The translations under genes and the position numbers were made by a program. The notes beneath the pieces are model-generated. The model had not been told where the DNA came from and made no database searches. It saw only the letters and a program-made list of their open reading frames with translations. Of a DNA stretch of 64,000 nucleotides, positions 1 through 11,832 are shown in pieces. The DNA is taken from assembly GCA_954871525.1 (NCBI GenBank), contig OX940868.1:16158556-16222555 (forward strand), in the 5' to 3' direction. This DNA comes from Parietaria judaica. Its lineage: Eukaryota > Streptophyta > Magnoliopsida > Rosales > Urticaceae. Position 1 is the first letter of the stretch; every line of letters starts with the position of its first letter.

Positions 1-1
1 T

Positions 2-1523
2 CAAATTCCCGCGAAAAAGCCTAAGCGTAAAGGGTTCCTTTCGAAAAGGCCGAATAGAGAGAATATCAAATCTTTTAATGTGCAAAGTTGCACTAGTCAA
101 TCGATTGCTCCTTCACCGGAGCTTGCGAACGTTCAAATTCAAGCTAAAAAGGCAAAGAGCTCGCCTTTGGTTTCAAAATGACCTATTCTAGGTATTGGCG
201 GAATTTCCGCGGTTGATCCGGCGTCGTCTATTCCAAATACGCCCATTTCATTTAATGAAGGTGTTGATTGTCTCCTTTTTGCGGAGGGAATCGTTGAGCA
301 CGTCGCAACCGGGAAGGTGTTCCTAAAAAATGAAGAGGTTGGCGAGAAAATTCACAACATACCATTGGATAGAGATCATCGTCGGGTGTTAGTAGAAGTG
401 TCGATGTCTAAAGACCCTATTCCTCTCCCGGTATCGGTTCAATGGATCGAAACCATTGATGACGCGGTGGGGACCTTTGTGCCTTGGCCAATGTCCCTTA
501 TTGAAGAATTAAACTCCAAAGGTAATCAAGCTCCCAAACCTAAGCCCAAAAATATAGCCAAAAGTTCGTATTACTATGAAATGGCACAAAAGATTAACTT
601 GAACCATGTTAATCCCCGATTGAGAGCGTTAGCGTCTTATGCAAACGACTATATGCTTGCAAAGGGAAAGAAAATAGCAGTTGAGCTTGATAAGAGTTTG
701 TGTGATTTCGCTCCGTTGTTGAATTTTGATGATACACGTGAATTTCTCCTCTCTCAAGACTTGACCGTACTATGGATAATGATTTGTCAAAGGTATGTTT
801 CCATTTTCATTTGCGATTTCATAATTATTAAATATATAAATTACTGATTCATTTGTTATACATTAATTATTGTTATTTTTATTTGTAGTTATTTGCAAGA
901 AAATCACATTCGCAATCCGGACATTTACGGTTTTCTTCCGCCATATGAAGACATCGGGTCCAACACAAAAGTAGGAGATGCTAAGAAAAATGCATTAAAA
1001 CTTGATGTTGATCGATACTACAAACTTATACAAAATTGCAGGAATGGCAAAAGATGGTTAATGCCTTACAATAGTCGTCACCATTGGATTCTTCTTGTTT
1101 TTAACCCTTGGAAGGCTACCGTAGCGAAGTTTGATTCTCTCCCCAATTCAAGCGGTTTAAATAGCCACTTAGAGCAATTTTTCCAAAAGTAAGTATTCTA
1201 AAACATAATCATTTTTATGTTTAAGTTATTTGAATTCTTTACTTTTTTTTTGTAGTATTGAAGACATATTCAAGGTTAATCACGACACCGGCCTCATGAC
1301 ACCCTCGTTGATAAAAATGGTGAATTCAAAAGGATGTCCGAAACAACCGGGAAATCATGAATGCGGATATTACGTCATGAAGTTCATGCACGACGTTGTG
1401 AGAAATGGTATGAATTTCGTCGATATCAAACTTAATTATAGTGTAAACGAGATAGATGGATTGAATGTAGATTTAGGTATGTATGTGCTATCAAAGTTTG
1501 CTAAATATGACGACGAAGATTAG
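2..1523 (+). pseudogene. Ulp1-like cysteine protease ORF of a CACTA element (in-frame stop, 5' end outside window)
   Basis: The reading frame is open from base 2 and joins three exons by consensus splice sites: 2-792, 889-1188 and 1256-1523 (introns 793-888 and 1189-1255, both GT...TTTGTAG). The C-terminal part has the C48 (Ulp1/SENP-like) protease signature: catalytic His in RHHWILLVF, Asp in AKFDSL, then the oxyanion Gln and nucleophile Cys in KQPGNHECGYYVMKFM. The upstream part carries a GTFVPWP motif, which I associate with the DUF8039-type domain next to Ulp1 in plant CACTA proteins. Such proteases are common passengers of plant CACTA and Mutator elements and their role in transposition is unclear. 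An in-frame TGA at 179-181 interrupts the frame; it may derive from CGA by CpG decay. The catalytic triad itself is intact. Confidence 0.75.
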
Positions 1524-1758
1524 AACATATTTTGGATTTGTTTGTTTATATTTGAACGGTGAATTTTGTATGGTGGATTATATGTTTTGTATGTATCGAT
1601 CGTATAATCTTTAACCGATGATATTTTAATGTATTAATATTTTTATTTTAATATTTTGGATTAATGCTTTTAATTAAAAATTTAATTTATATTTTATTTA
1701 ATAAAATATTAATTATTAATTACAGGTTCTATCGGTATTAGAAACAGGATAAAAAGTT

Positions 1759-1790
1759 ACCGGGCGATTTTTTTCAAAAAATCGCCCGGT
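1759..1790. repeat. Perfect 15-bp stem hairpin in the CACTA 3' region
   Basis: ACCGGGCGATTTTTT is followed by a 2-nt spacer and its exact reverse complement. It lies about 235 bp after the protease stop codon and just before the CCGCGG-rich subterminal region. It could act as a transcript-end structure or a protein-binding palindrome. Only the inverted symmetry is directly visible. Confidence 0.6.
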
Positions 1791-1869
1791 TTTTTATTTT
1801 TTTTAGTCTCTTTTTCAACAACGCTTAAAAACCGTCGCCCAAAACAAATACAACCCTTCGGAAGGCAGT

Positions 1870-2640
1870 TTACGCCGCGGCTTCAAAAAACACGCCGCGG
1901 CAGAACAATACTACGTTGGTAAATTCCGTCGTTCGTAATAGTTTGACGCCGCGGCTTTTTGGAAACAATGTCGCGGCCTACCTCAAATAATGCCGCGGCA
2001 TGTTTCTTCAAGCCGAGGCTTAAATTTGAAATATAAAAAAAACCCGCGGCGTGGTTTGATCATGCCGTGGCGTTTGAAAGTGTCGAAATGTCTAAAATAA
2101 GCCTCGACTTGTTAAATACATGCCGCAGCGTTGGCTAAACTAAGCCTCGGCGTGTTTGCCTTGATTATTCGTTTCCAGCCGTGGCCTGTTTGATAAAAGG
2201 CCGCGGCATTTTAGCTTTCGAACAACGGATAATTTCGTTGTTCATTCAATTCTAGCCGCGGCTAGTTAAAATAACGCCGCGGCGTTTTTGACTTTTGATT
2301 CGGCTATAGCCGCCGCCTGATTTATATTATGCCGCGGCGTTTTGCCGCGGCTAGTTAAAATAACGCCGCGGCGTTTTTGACTTTTGATTCGACTATAGCC
2401 GCGGCCTGATTTATATTATGCCGCGGCGTTTTGCTTTCGAACCACGGAAAAGTCCGCTGTTCGTTCATTTCTAGCCGCGGCATGTAAACATAACACCACG
2501 GCGTGGTTGGCTTTTTATTCGATTATAGCCGCGGCCTTTTTTTTGTGCCGCGGCTTTTGCTTTCGAACCACGGATAATTCCGTTGTTCATTCGATTAGAG
2601 CCGCGGCGTGTTTTATTACACGCCGCGGCGTTATCGCGTT
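1870..2640. repeat. CACTA subterminal repeat region (CCGCGG palindromes)
   Basis: About 18 exact CCGCGG palindromes, usually in the context GCCGCGGC, plus decayed versions (CCGTGG, CCGCAG, CCACGG) occur at spacings of roughly 20-60 bp. Part of the array is an 89-bp tandem duplication (2255-2343 and 2344-2432). Arrays of short subterminal motifs in CACTA elements are binding sites for the element's TNPA-like protein. A CG-rich, methylatable palindrome would suit that role. Binding here is an inference from position. Confidence 0.7.
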
Positions 2641-2802
2641 CGAACCACGGAAATTTCCGTTGTAGAAAGATTTTCTCAACCATGGAAAAAATCCGTGGTT
2701 GGAACTTACTACCATGCAGGATTCTACCATGGTTAAGAACTATGGTTGAAATTTTTCAACCATAGTTTTTAACCATAGTTGAAACCCGGATTTGTAGTAG
2801 TG

Positions 2803-3947
2803 ACTCTTCTAAGTTTATCACAGTTCTACAATATATATATATATATATCGCTTTTACAAATGGTATATAATAAATAGATGGTTAGAACAATTGCACTATA
2901 CTGCCGTATGATTTCGATATTAAGAGCCAACATTAATTCCCCAATCACAAACTCATTGTAACATGAGATTCAAAATTTCATAATAAGATCTGAATTTGAT
3001 TATATACAAATAATAATGATTTTTTATTCATGTAATTCCATTAAAATTGCGGCGGCGAGAATTGCATCCAAAAAGTCATTCTAAAATTTGATGAACGGTA
3101 AATAATAATGAAAAAAGACTAACTTCCTTACCATATATTCCTGGCCTATAGATACGTTTTTATAATGATTATTTTTTGTATAACTTTTTAAAAAAAAAAT
3201 TAACAAAAGAATACTAAATTAATTCAACACATGAAAATAATAAAATATATTACAAAAGAAAATGAATAAAAATATATTATATTTTTCTTACGATACGTAT
3301 ACATAATATTAACCTTTTCTTAATATATTTTCTTCATGGCCTACCGAATTGAAAACAACTCGATATCTCAACATCCAATTTCTTATGTTAATCGTTGATC
3401 AGCAAAGCGTATTAACCTACCTTATTAAGGAACGTCCGCATTAATAGTTAGAAATTGAGTAAGAACCAAAATAACGACATGAAGATGTATGGTAAAAAAA
3501 AATGAAAAGACGACACATGGTAACTAATGGACGTCATAAGCCAAATTATGAAGTAAAGTGCAGAATAATAATATTAGATATTATACTTTCATACCTCTTG
3601 AAGTTGTTTAATGGAAGTGATTTCTTTCACTGATAAATAGATAGAGAGAGAAAAATTATGAGAATAAACGTACGAAGCGAAAATCACTGAAAAATGGTAG
3701 AATTGAGTATGTATATCATCTTCCTATAACCTCTATTTATATGCCAATAAACGTATAAATAGGCAAATCTTTAGTAATTAGTATACATAAAAACAAAATT
3801 AATGTTTATTTGACATTAACTAAGAGAAATCAAAAGTCTAAACATCTATATGGAATACAAAAGATCAATGGTATCTAATTGATAACTTCTATTTAGTAAA
3901 TAAATATAATAATACAAATTCTATATTTAAGCATGAATAACTTTATG
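2803..3947. other. AT-rich intergenic, no gene seen
   Basis: No convincing coding region, TIR pair or RNA gene was seen. It has short AT microsatellites (about 2831-2849) and many stops in all frames. Confidence 0.5.
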
Positions 3948-3955
3948 TTTGTAGA

Positions 3956-4528
3956 TAGGGGTGAAACCGGAATCGGAAACCGGAAAATTAGCTTATTTTC
4001 GTCCCTGTTCCAAAAAATCGGGAATTTTTTTTTATAGTAACGGTTCCGGTAACGGTTCCCGATTCAAAAGTTTCCCGGTTACGGTTACATTTCAAATTTC
4101 CCGGTTTTGGTTCCGGTTATATTTCCAAAATTTCCCGGATCCGATTCTAAATTTCTCGGTTCTAAAAGTGTTAAACTTAAACATGATATGTAATTTTTGA
4201 AAAACTCGTAATTAAAACTTACACGTACTATAAAAAACGACAATAAAAATATATATAACACTAAAAACAACATACTAAAAACTAAAAAAATGACATGTAG
4301 TTTAAAATCGGAACCGGTACCAAAAACTGGGAAATATTTTTTAGGTACCGGTTCCGAAAACTGGGAACCGGGAAATATTTTTTAGGTACCGGTTCCGAAA
4401 ACTGGGAACCGGGAAGTACCGGTTCCCGGTTTTAAACTATATTTCCCAGATTTTTTAAAAAAATCGGTCCGGGACCGGTACCGGAACCGAGACAAAACCG
4501 GAAAATGGTTACAAAATTTTCACCCCAA
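3956..4528. mobile_element. hAT-type MITE, 573 bp, 8-bp TSD TTTGTAGA
   Basis: The ends are near-inverted: TAGGGGTGAAA at the left and TTTCACCCCAA at the right. Both are flanked by the exact 8-bp direct repeat TTTGTAGA (3948-3955 and 4529-4536), the length hAT transposases make. The interior is built from many ACCGGTTCC/GGAACCGG motifs, including a roughly 41-bp tandem duplication around 4335-4415. There is no transposase, so it is non-autonomous. Related sequences occur in subtilase introns (about 49420-49654 and 63134-63558). Confidence 0.8.
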
Positions 4529-4536
4529 TTTGTAGA

Positions 4537-5680
4537 GATGGATTTTGTTTATTTAAAATATTTGTGTACTATTATTAAAAGAAAATAATAAAAAAAAATA
4601 GACCAACAAATATTCCAAGAAGTTCAAGCTCATCAATATGTATACTAATAAAAAGTCCCTCTATATATAGAGAGGGTATTTCATCATCTTCTCAATTTTT
4701 CCTATTTGACTCCTCTTTGCCCATAAAAATATTCCAAGAAGTTCAAGCACGTTGATTCGCCACCTTGAGCCACAACTGTTGTGTTTTTCTGGCACTTCCT
4801 GGACGACATGAGGAATATGCTAAATCAAATAACTTTCTTTTCGTAAATAATTATTCACATAAGATAATTGGAAGGACAAAAATATTTTAGACTTGCATAT
4901 GATTCGAAAGCTCTAAGTACCACATATTGAAAAGTTTCAATTCAATTGTGTATAGGATCTTAATCTTAGTAAGATTCGTTACCAACCAAAAAAACCCTCG
5001 ATCGCATCCTTTGTTCAAGATATACGATAATATTAGCATCAAAAAGTGTTTTATATTGAAAAGTGTGTACTACATTGTAATAACATTAACACATACAAAA
5101 CATTTGAAAAAAAAAAAACACATTTAAAAAGAATCTTACTTAAAAAAAAGGTCATACATCACTCTCATATAGTGGCAGAATATTTCGAAGCTCAAAACTT
5201 TGAAAGGGGCCTAAAACTTATAATCAAGCAAATTATAAAATAAGACTGCTAAACAAATTTAAATGTCAATGCGGTGGCTAAAAAATATTAGGTAGCTCAA
5301 ATACATGTCTACAAATTGTTTTTAAAATAATGCATGAAAATGATAAATATTTCATGAATCACTCACTCCCTAAAGGTAAGAAAAATGCAATGATAGCTTA
5401 ATCTTTAAAATGAGATCGTTACATTATGCTTACCGGGGGAGCGGAAGAAGAATAAGAGGCTCGGTGTGACTTTCCCGTATTGACACTAAGCCCATTTAGA
5501 TTCCTCTCAAAAAAATATTTAAGCAAATTAATGAAACATATTGTTATTGGACAACTTACTAATGTAATTTGATTATTGTTTTAATTCAACGACATACATC
5601 AAGGTATAACTCAAAATGTTTGTCGACAATTTTAAGAAAAAAAAATCACAATTTAAGCATATATCACATGGAAATGAAAC
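4537..5680. other. AT-rich intergenic, no gene seen
   Basis: Only short low-complexity ORFs are present. I see no recognisable domain, TIR pair or tRNA-like sequence. Confidence 0.45.
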
Positions 5681-5681
5681 T

Positions 5682-6200
5682 TTAAATAATCAGGAGGAAA
5701 ATAACACCAGAAAAAATAAACTCTTTGAAGGCATGGAAACTAACACCAGAGAAAATAAGATAAAAATATGACGTGGCTTGATTACCTTGACGGAGACACA
5801 GAAAAACTAATAAAGAAATGAGCAGTGATATCCTCCGCTCAGAACCGTTAACCAAGAAAATATCGTCGTAAAAGGCAGAATGCTTCCTCCGAGTCTCTAG
5901 TGTAACCCAAAGCCTAGAACAAAAGCTAAATAGCAGAGTTATAAAGCACAGAGAAAGAAAAATTACAGCGAAGAGACCGAAAGGATTGATGCGGTGACGA
6001 TGAAGCCGTGGAATTCGAGCAGGACTGAGAGTCAATGTGGCAGGTGGCGACTGTCTGCAGAGAACGCGCGGCTGAAGCTCGCAAAACCAGAGAAGATCGT
6101 GAGGTATACGTGTGTGCGCGTAGCCATACACCGAGGAAACGAAATAGAGAAAACGGCTAGGAAGCCTGAAAGAATCAAGAGAAGATAGCTTGAAAATCAA
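5682..6200 (-). other. Unrecognised 172-codon ORF, possible captured sequence
   Basis: A minus-strand ORF of 172 codons, long for this AT-rich region. It has a hydrophobic, Leu/Phe/Ser-rich stretch mid-way (around FGLFAVIFLSLCFITLLF) that could be a membrane segment by chance or descent. I do not recognise a family. It lies 1.5 kb inside the minus-strand Helitron 5' end at 7654 and could be captured DNA. Chance ORF is an equal alternative. Confidence 0.2.
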
Positions 6201-6332
6201 GAAGGAAGAAAAAAAAAGGATGCATTAAAAGGAAATAAAGAATGCAAGACCATTAATGATTATTGAATCTCACGTGATAGAATGTTAACAGATCGCAGAT
6301 GAACCAAACAATATCAGGTTTATTTAAAATAG

Positions 6333-6367
<35 letters not shown>

Positions 6368-7164
6368 CTAGAAACAGGTACTTACGAACCAAATCTCGTA
6401 ATTTATACATCAATAACAAAGAATGTTACCTTGAAATTTGATTCACCGGAAATAAGGAAAAGGGTTGAAGCTTTGAGTCTCCGACTTGCGGCTTCGACAA
6501 CGATTTAAGCTCCGATTACAAAACTTTGAGCTTAAAAATAAAAAAGATGACAGTCTCAACTTTGAGCTTAAAAATTAAATCGGAAGAAAATACATGCTTG
6601 AGCAATTCATAGGCTATTTGATGAGGTCTGAGTTCGAGCATGGAAATGTCACTCTTCTCCCCAAGATGGACATCCTAAGCTTGGAGAACGTACTCAACAC
6701 CTGCGCTAAGAAATTTGCAGGGCCAAAAGTGGAAAAAATAAATCATTTAAAAACTCAAACTTCAAATGACACGGTAAATTCCTATACGAAAACTAAACAC
6801 ATCGATCACATGGAGGAATATTTTTTCATGAATATAGAATTTAGGATCCAGCCTGATATTTAGGAGATTAGGTCCCTCGAAGGTGAACTCATCCGGAGAA
6901 CCTCGAGAAGCTCATTGTCCCGATCTATAGAATGAAGAAGAAGGAAAGGATCAAATAGTTTTGAAAACAAAAACAAAATGCAATTATCATCTCTCGCTCT
7001 CTCAGGCAACAAAAAAAAAAACAGAATGGCTTCAAGATTCGAAAACCAATAGTTTCTTCACAGCCAAACAGCTCAAAGTACGATTAACATGGTTTCCACT
7101 GCATACCAGAAGAAAGGTTCGATCAAATTAGAAGATCGAATCGAAGGAGAAGAGATTGGAATGC

Positions 7165-7654
7165 GAGTCTGGTAGGGAGATGAAGCCATGCGATTGGAGC
7201 ATCGAAGCGAGAAATCTCTGGAACTAAAAAGTGATTTCGCTCAAGCTAGAACCGAAGAAACAACTGGTTCCAAAATGGGACAATCTCATCCCTCAGCAAT
7301 TCATCTCGCCAGTGGGAGAAGAGGCGCAACGTCGGTTGGAGATGATTTGTTTGGCGGTCGCTGGAAGAAGAAAGGAGCTCGAATGGGCAGACGAAAGGGG
7401 CCTGGGTGAGAAAGGGAAAGAGAGAGAATGGGGAAGAAAGTTAAAAGGTTGCAACCTTATTAGGTAGCCGATAATGTGTAGTAAATGTTCTTTTTGTGTG
7501 TCATTTAACTTAGAGTCATTTAATAAATGAAAGTTAGATTAAAAAAAATTATAAAATGGTGAAATTGTAGAAAAAGAGATTCTGTGTTTCCAAGCTTCTC
7601 AGGTAGGTAATTTATTGTTAGTAGATTTTTCTTTTATATATATATATATATAGA
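7165..7654 (-). mobile_element. Helitron 5' terminus (minus strand) with G-rich passenger sequence
   Basis: Read on the minus strand, the element starts at 7654 with host A followed by TCTATATATA..., then ATAAAAGAAAAATCTAC. This closely matches the 5' end of the Helitron at 44231, and the next 100 bp also resemble it (AAGCTT, GAGATTCTGTGTTTCC). Just inside is a more GC-rich, ORF-containing stretch (7165-7470) unlike the neighbouring AT-rich DNA, probably a captured gene piece of unknown origin. No matching 3' hairpin/CTAG end was found to the left, so the extent is unknown and the element may be truncated. Confidence 0.6.
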
Positions 7655-8086
7655 TTGAAAGTTGTAAAAAAAAAAATAGATGTAAGAATAAAAGAGTTCC
7701 CCTAAATATTAGAGTAGAATTATTTGAAACGTATATTGAAATAAAAAATATGTAGGCAACATACATACATTATATTGTTTTACATTGCTTTATATGACAC
7801 TATAATATATGTATATCAACATTGTATATATATATATATATATATCTGAAAAACTAATTTAGAGCTATTACTTCTGAAAATAATGTTGTAACAGAATAAA
7901 TAAAAATGAAGTAAAATAGGTTATTAAAATATGGTAGATAACAAATCATTAGAATACCAAACCAAATCTATAGAGTACAAATAACGATACAATAGCATAG
8001 GTAATTAAAATGTTACCTTCAATTGAATTATAGCACTATCTGCATGAAATACATAGAAAAGAAATAAAGACACACGTTTATGAGTT

Positions 8087-8282
8087 TATGAGTATGACAT
8101 ATTTGTTGAACACATAAATCACCAAGACTTTTATCTGTCAAACAACTTTTGCCCCAATTAAAATTTTACGGGATTCGAGTTCATTATGAGTATGACATAT
8201 TTGTCGAACACATAAATCACCAAGACTTTTATCTGTCAAACAACTTTTGCCCCAATTAAAATTTTATGGGATTCGAGTTCAT
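8087..8282. repeat. 98-bp tandem duplication
   Basis: Units 8087-8184 and 8185-8282 differ at only a few positions (for example TTGTTGAACAC against TTGTCGAACAC). A partial third unit begins near 8325. No coding content. Confidence 0.85.
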
Positions 8283-8887
8283 TTTGCGAGATTTTGGGCC
8301 TCCATCTTTAAATTAAAGAAAATATTTGTCGAACACATTTGCAAGAAGTTACCGATCAACCACACATACATAAAAAAGAAATAAAGACACATGGTTATGA
8401 GCATGACATGTAAAGGATGTGCTCGTCTCCCCCGCTGTCAAAATAGCATGGTCATATTCATCCAGGGTCTTTACCATTTTTGCCGGACAGTACATCTTGA
8501 CTCGAGCCGAGTCTTATTAACGTCTTATTCTACGATCGATACACCTTTAGTATAAACCATAAGAACATAAAACTATCAAAATATTTTTCTTTTCTAGATA
8601 TATATGGACGTAAAGAGATAAAAAAACAATTAAAAAAAAATGAAGAAAACCCGAACCCCAAAAAACCATTCATTCACACACTAAAATGAATACATTAAAA
8701 AAGAAGATAGTAAACAACTGAACAACTTAATAAATTTACATTACAAAACTCTGTAAGAATAAAATGACGCCGTAGAGGAAGGAGAATTGCAATGCATCTG
8801 TGATATAAATGGTTTGCATTCCATGTTATGTGGTGGCAATATATATATCTCATAAAAATATATAGAAAGTCTGAAAAATAGGAAGCA

Positions 8888-8934
8888 AGAAATCAATGGA
8901 TTTCTATAGTGCCATGTCAATGCTCAAAAACTCT

Positions 8935-8987
<53 letters not shown>
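8888..8987 (-). mobile_element. Helitron 5' terminus (minus strand) with long TA tract
   Basis: On the minus strand a run of about 24 TA units (8941-8987) is followed by AAAATGAGAGTTTTTGAGC and ATTGACATGGCACTAT. The same subterminal block follows the TA tract of the plus-strand Helitron at 9576. A third Helitron inserted in this TA tract (3' end at 8988). The 3' end of this element was not found to the left. Confidence 0.55.
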
Positions 8988-8988
<1 letters not shown>

Positions 8989-9018
8989 TAGTGGACAACA
9001 CCGCGCTTCGCGCGGTAG
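8988..9018 (-). mobile_element. Helitron 3' terminus (minus strand)
   Basis: Minus strand: hairpin ACCGCGC-GAA-GCGCGGT (plus 9000-9016), a short spacer and terminal CTAG (8988-8991), followed by host T. Hairpin plus CTRR terminus is the definition of a Helitron 3' end. The body extends rightward. Its 5' end was not identified, and the Helitron at 9576-11730 probably interrupts it. Confidence 0.8.
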
Positions 9019-9571
9019 TGATCAATTATCGACTAAAAAAAATAAGATGGGATATTATATTTATAATTTATTAATTGTATATTGTTTTTAATACATAAAT
9101 TTTAATTCAAATTAAAATGATCAGGATAGCAAAAAATAAATAGTTTAATTTTTTGAGAATTTTATATTTTCAGTATTGGAATGCTTACGTGACATCAAAC
9201 CTTTTAAAAAAATGATAACGGGTAAATGAGAGAGATCCCCATTTGAATCCAAACCTTTTAAAAAAATGATCACAAAATTTAAACTCCAAAACTATTTAAG
9301 ATACATGTAGTGGAACTACCACTAAGCCAAACAAATTAAATTTGATAAATTCACTATTTGAGAGCCCACGATCGACTTCTAGTATAATTATAGTAACTCA
9401 TGTTTTATGGAATTTTTAAACGTGATATATTATTATTGAGCAAATACCCTTGATTTTGTATTACGTAGAATTAAAACTGATTTCCTTCTATACATCATTT
9501 AGATATTATAATAATTATTTAAATCATCCTATTTTTGTGGAATTTTTAAACGTGATATATTTTCATAATAT

Positions 9572-9575
<4 letters not shown>

Positions 9576-9614
<39 letters not shown>

Positions 9615-11730
9615 ACAGTTTTTGAGTATTGACATGGCACTATCTAATCTAGAGAATCCTCATTCTCTTTTTCCAATTTCTGGATTTTATTTTTTTGTTG
9701 CAAAAATTTATCAGAGTAGAATTGCAAGATTATTTCTCCATCGATTACATGGAGTTATTTGACGCATTATCCATAAACTGCATGCAATGAATGATATGTT
9801 TTATATCAAATATAACTACACGTATGTATTAAAGCAATGAAAGATGATTCAAATGCATATATAACAGGATGTCATATCATTAACATTGATATTAGTAATT
9901 AATAAGCACTTAAAGTCTTTGTAATATCATTTGACATAAATAGAGATTATAAGCCTCTTCTGTATTTCTTTCGAGTGTGACGAAGAGAATTCCATTAGGC
10001 TTTCAAATTAACTATTCATAATTTATATTATATTAACTTTGTGGCTATAATAATTCTCCAATATTACTTCACGTTGTCCATTCAACTTCATAAATCATAG
10101 AATTCCATAAGAAAAACCCTCAAATAAGTTCATAATATATATTTGTTTATAATTGTCTCCGTTTTCTCATTGCTTCAAGCTAAAAATGGTGGAGGTATGA
10201 TCCAACTTGATGGTGTACGCAGGTTCGATCCACAACTTGCCGGAACGTGCCGGAGAGGTGAGAGGTCGAATGGCGCCGGAGGTGGTAAAGCCCAAAGTGT
10301 ATATATACAGTATTCGTAATCGTTGATAATTACAATTTTAAAATTTTTAAAATTCATAACCGCATGGAACTATTATTTTTTTATAATTTTATAATTCGTG
10401 ACCGCAGCCCGCAGGTAACTACAATTTTTTTTTTTTGTGGATTTTCACACCATATTTCAACTACTTTTGCGAAAAGAAGAAAAGCCAAGTCTCCTGAGCT
10501 CAAGGTTAATCTTCTTGATAACATGTAAAATTTTGATGGTTACACAGTATATAATTTCTTTAAGATTTTATCAAGTATTATTATTGACAAGTTCCATCAC
10601 GTTTACTTTAACTGTATTTTTCTTTGTAGAGAACAAAAAATTGAGAGTTGGAGAATTTAGATTTTAAATGTTTTATTTTCATGTAATTGTATCTAAAATA
10701 TATATTGTCTGCGAACATGTAAAATTTTGATGGTTACACAGTATATAATTTCTTTAAGATTTTATCAAGTATTATTATTGACAAGTTCCATCACGTTTAC
10801 TTTAACTGTATTTTTCTTTGTAGAGAACAAAAAATTGAGAGTTGGAGAATTTAGATTTTAAATGTTTTATTTTCATGTAATTGTATCTAAAATATATATT
10901 GTCTGCGATTATTGGTGCTACAAGATCTTATGAAGAGCTCACATCCTTTTGACACAATGTTATTTTATTTTGCTTACAAATTATAGATGAAAAATCTTTT
11001 ATTTTTTCTTCTTCTTTCTGTGTAATATTGAAATTAACAATGGTCTATGGATGCAGTGTTGGAAATTTCTTATTCTAAAGTCTACTTTCTCATGAAGTAA
11101 GTGAATCATATAATTTTTTAGTTTGTTTGATTTTTACTTTCTTAGCAGTTATATCAATATTGAGAAAACAACATTATACAGTAGAAAGACAATACAATGA
11201 TTTCAAAAGATGAATAATAACTGACAGAAATATAATAAGGTATAAAAAAAAGTCGTAAAGTTAAATATGTATAAAGAAATTTACGTAAAGACACATAATA
11301 CCACATATTTCTAACCCTATGATGGTAAACGGAAAAATCAGAACATGATTTGTTATTTTCAGTAAAAAAAAAAATAGTATTTATGTCTTGTTAAAATGCC
11401 GAGAAAGTAGAAAATAAGATTTCAAAAAACTACTTTTTAAATAACTTTTTGGTTATGTTTCTAAATTTTTTTAATAACATATTATGAGGAGGACATTGTT
11501 GAAATATCAACTTTTTTTAGTGCCACATATTTTATCATAAAATAATTCAACTTAATTAAAATGTAATAAGTAAAATTATTTAACTATTTTATTTATTAAT
11601 AAATGGCCTTACCCGCTAAACAATCTATAGTATGAAGTACATTGGATCATTAGACTAAAATTTATTGATATTTTCAACCAAATTTATCACTGGTATATTC
11701 ACAACCGCGCGAAGCGCGGTAATCCCCTAG
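9576..11730 (+). mobile_element. Helitron, about 2.15 kb, plus strand
   Basis: The 3' end is clear: ACCGCGC-GAA-GCGCGGT at 11704-11720, then AATCCC and terminal CTAG (11727-11730), host T at 11731. The 5' end lies in the TA tract 9576-9611, followed by GTTTTTGAGTATTGACATGG. This matches the subterminal block at 8888-8940 on the other strand. The exact first base is uncertain because the TC dinucleotide is hidden in the TA tract. No Rep/helicase ORF is present, so it is non-autonomous. A short GC-rich patch at 10190-10300 may be captured sequence. The internal 194-bp duplication is listed separately. Confidence 0.7.
10521..10908. repeat. 194-bp tandem duplication inside a Helitron
   Basis: Units 10521-10714 and 10715-10908 appear identical base for base, both starting ACATGTAAAATTTTGATGG and ending TATTGTCTGCGA. 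Near-identity implies a recent slippage or unequal-crossover event. Confidence 0.9.
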
Positions 11731-11832
11731 TTATTATTATTTTGAATTATAATATTCCTATTTTGTAGGCATATCGTTGCCATCTCTCTCTACAACCTTC
11801 ATCTTCTTCGATCAGCATATCTGTCGTTTCTT

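Larger units (their letters stand above)
1..2802 (+). mobile_element. CACTA (En/Spm-type) transposon, 3' portion
   Basis: The right end is the terminal inverted repeat TTTGTAGTAGTG at 2791-2802, which is CACTACTACAAA on the other strand and diagnostic of CACTA elements. The left end lies outside the window. Inside are a Ulp1-protease-like ORF (2-1523), a short AT-rich stretch, a perfect hairpin (1759-1790) and a subterminal region full of CCGCGG palindromes (about 1870-2640). Next to the terminus (2670-2790) come inverted copies of an ACCATGGTT/ACCATAGTT motif. This order (accessory protease gene, subterminal repeats, terminus) fits plant CACTA elements. A related terminus lies at 11886-11980. 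The protease ORF has a stop codon, so this copy is probably not autonomous. Confidence 0.85.

Noticed and set aside
5682..6200. 172-codon minus-strand ORF as a real membrane protein gene
   Set aside because: No family motif, no clear promoter or splice structure, and it lies near a Helitron end. Kept only as an unrecognised ORF.
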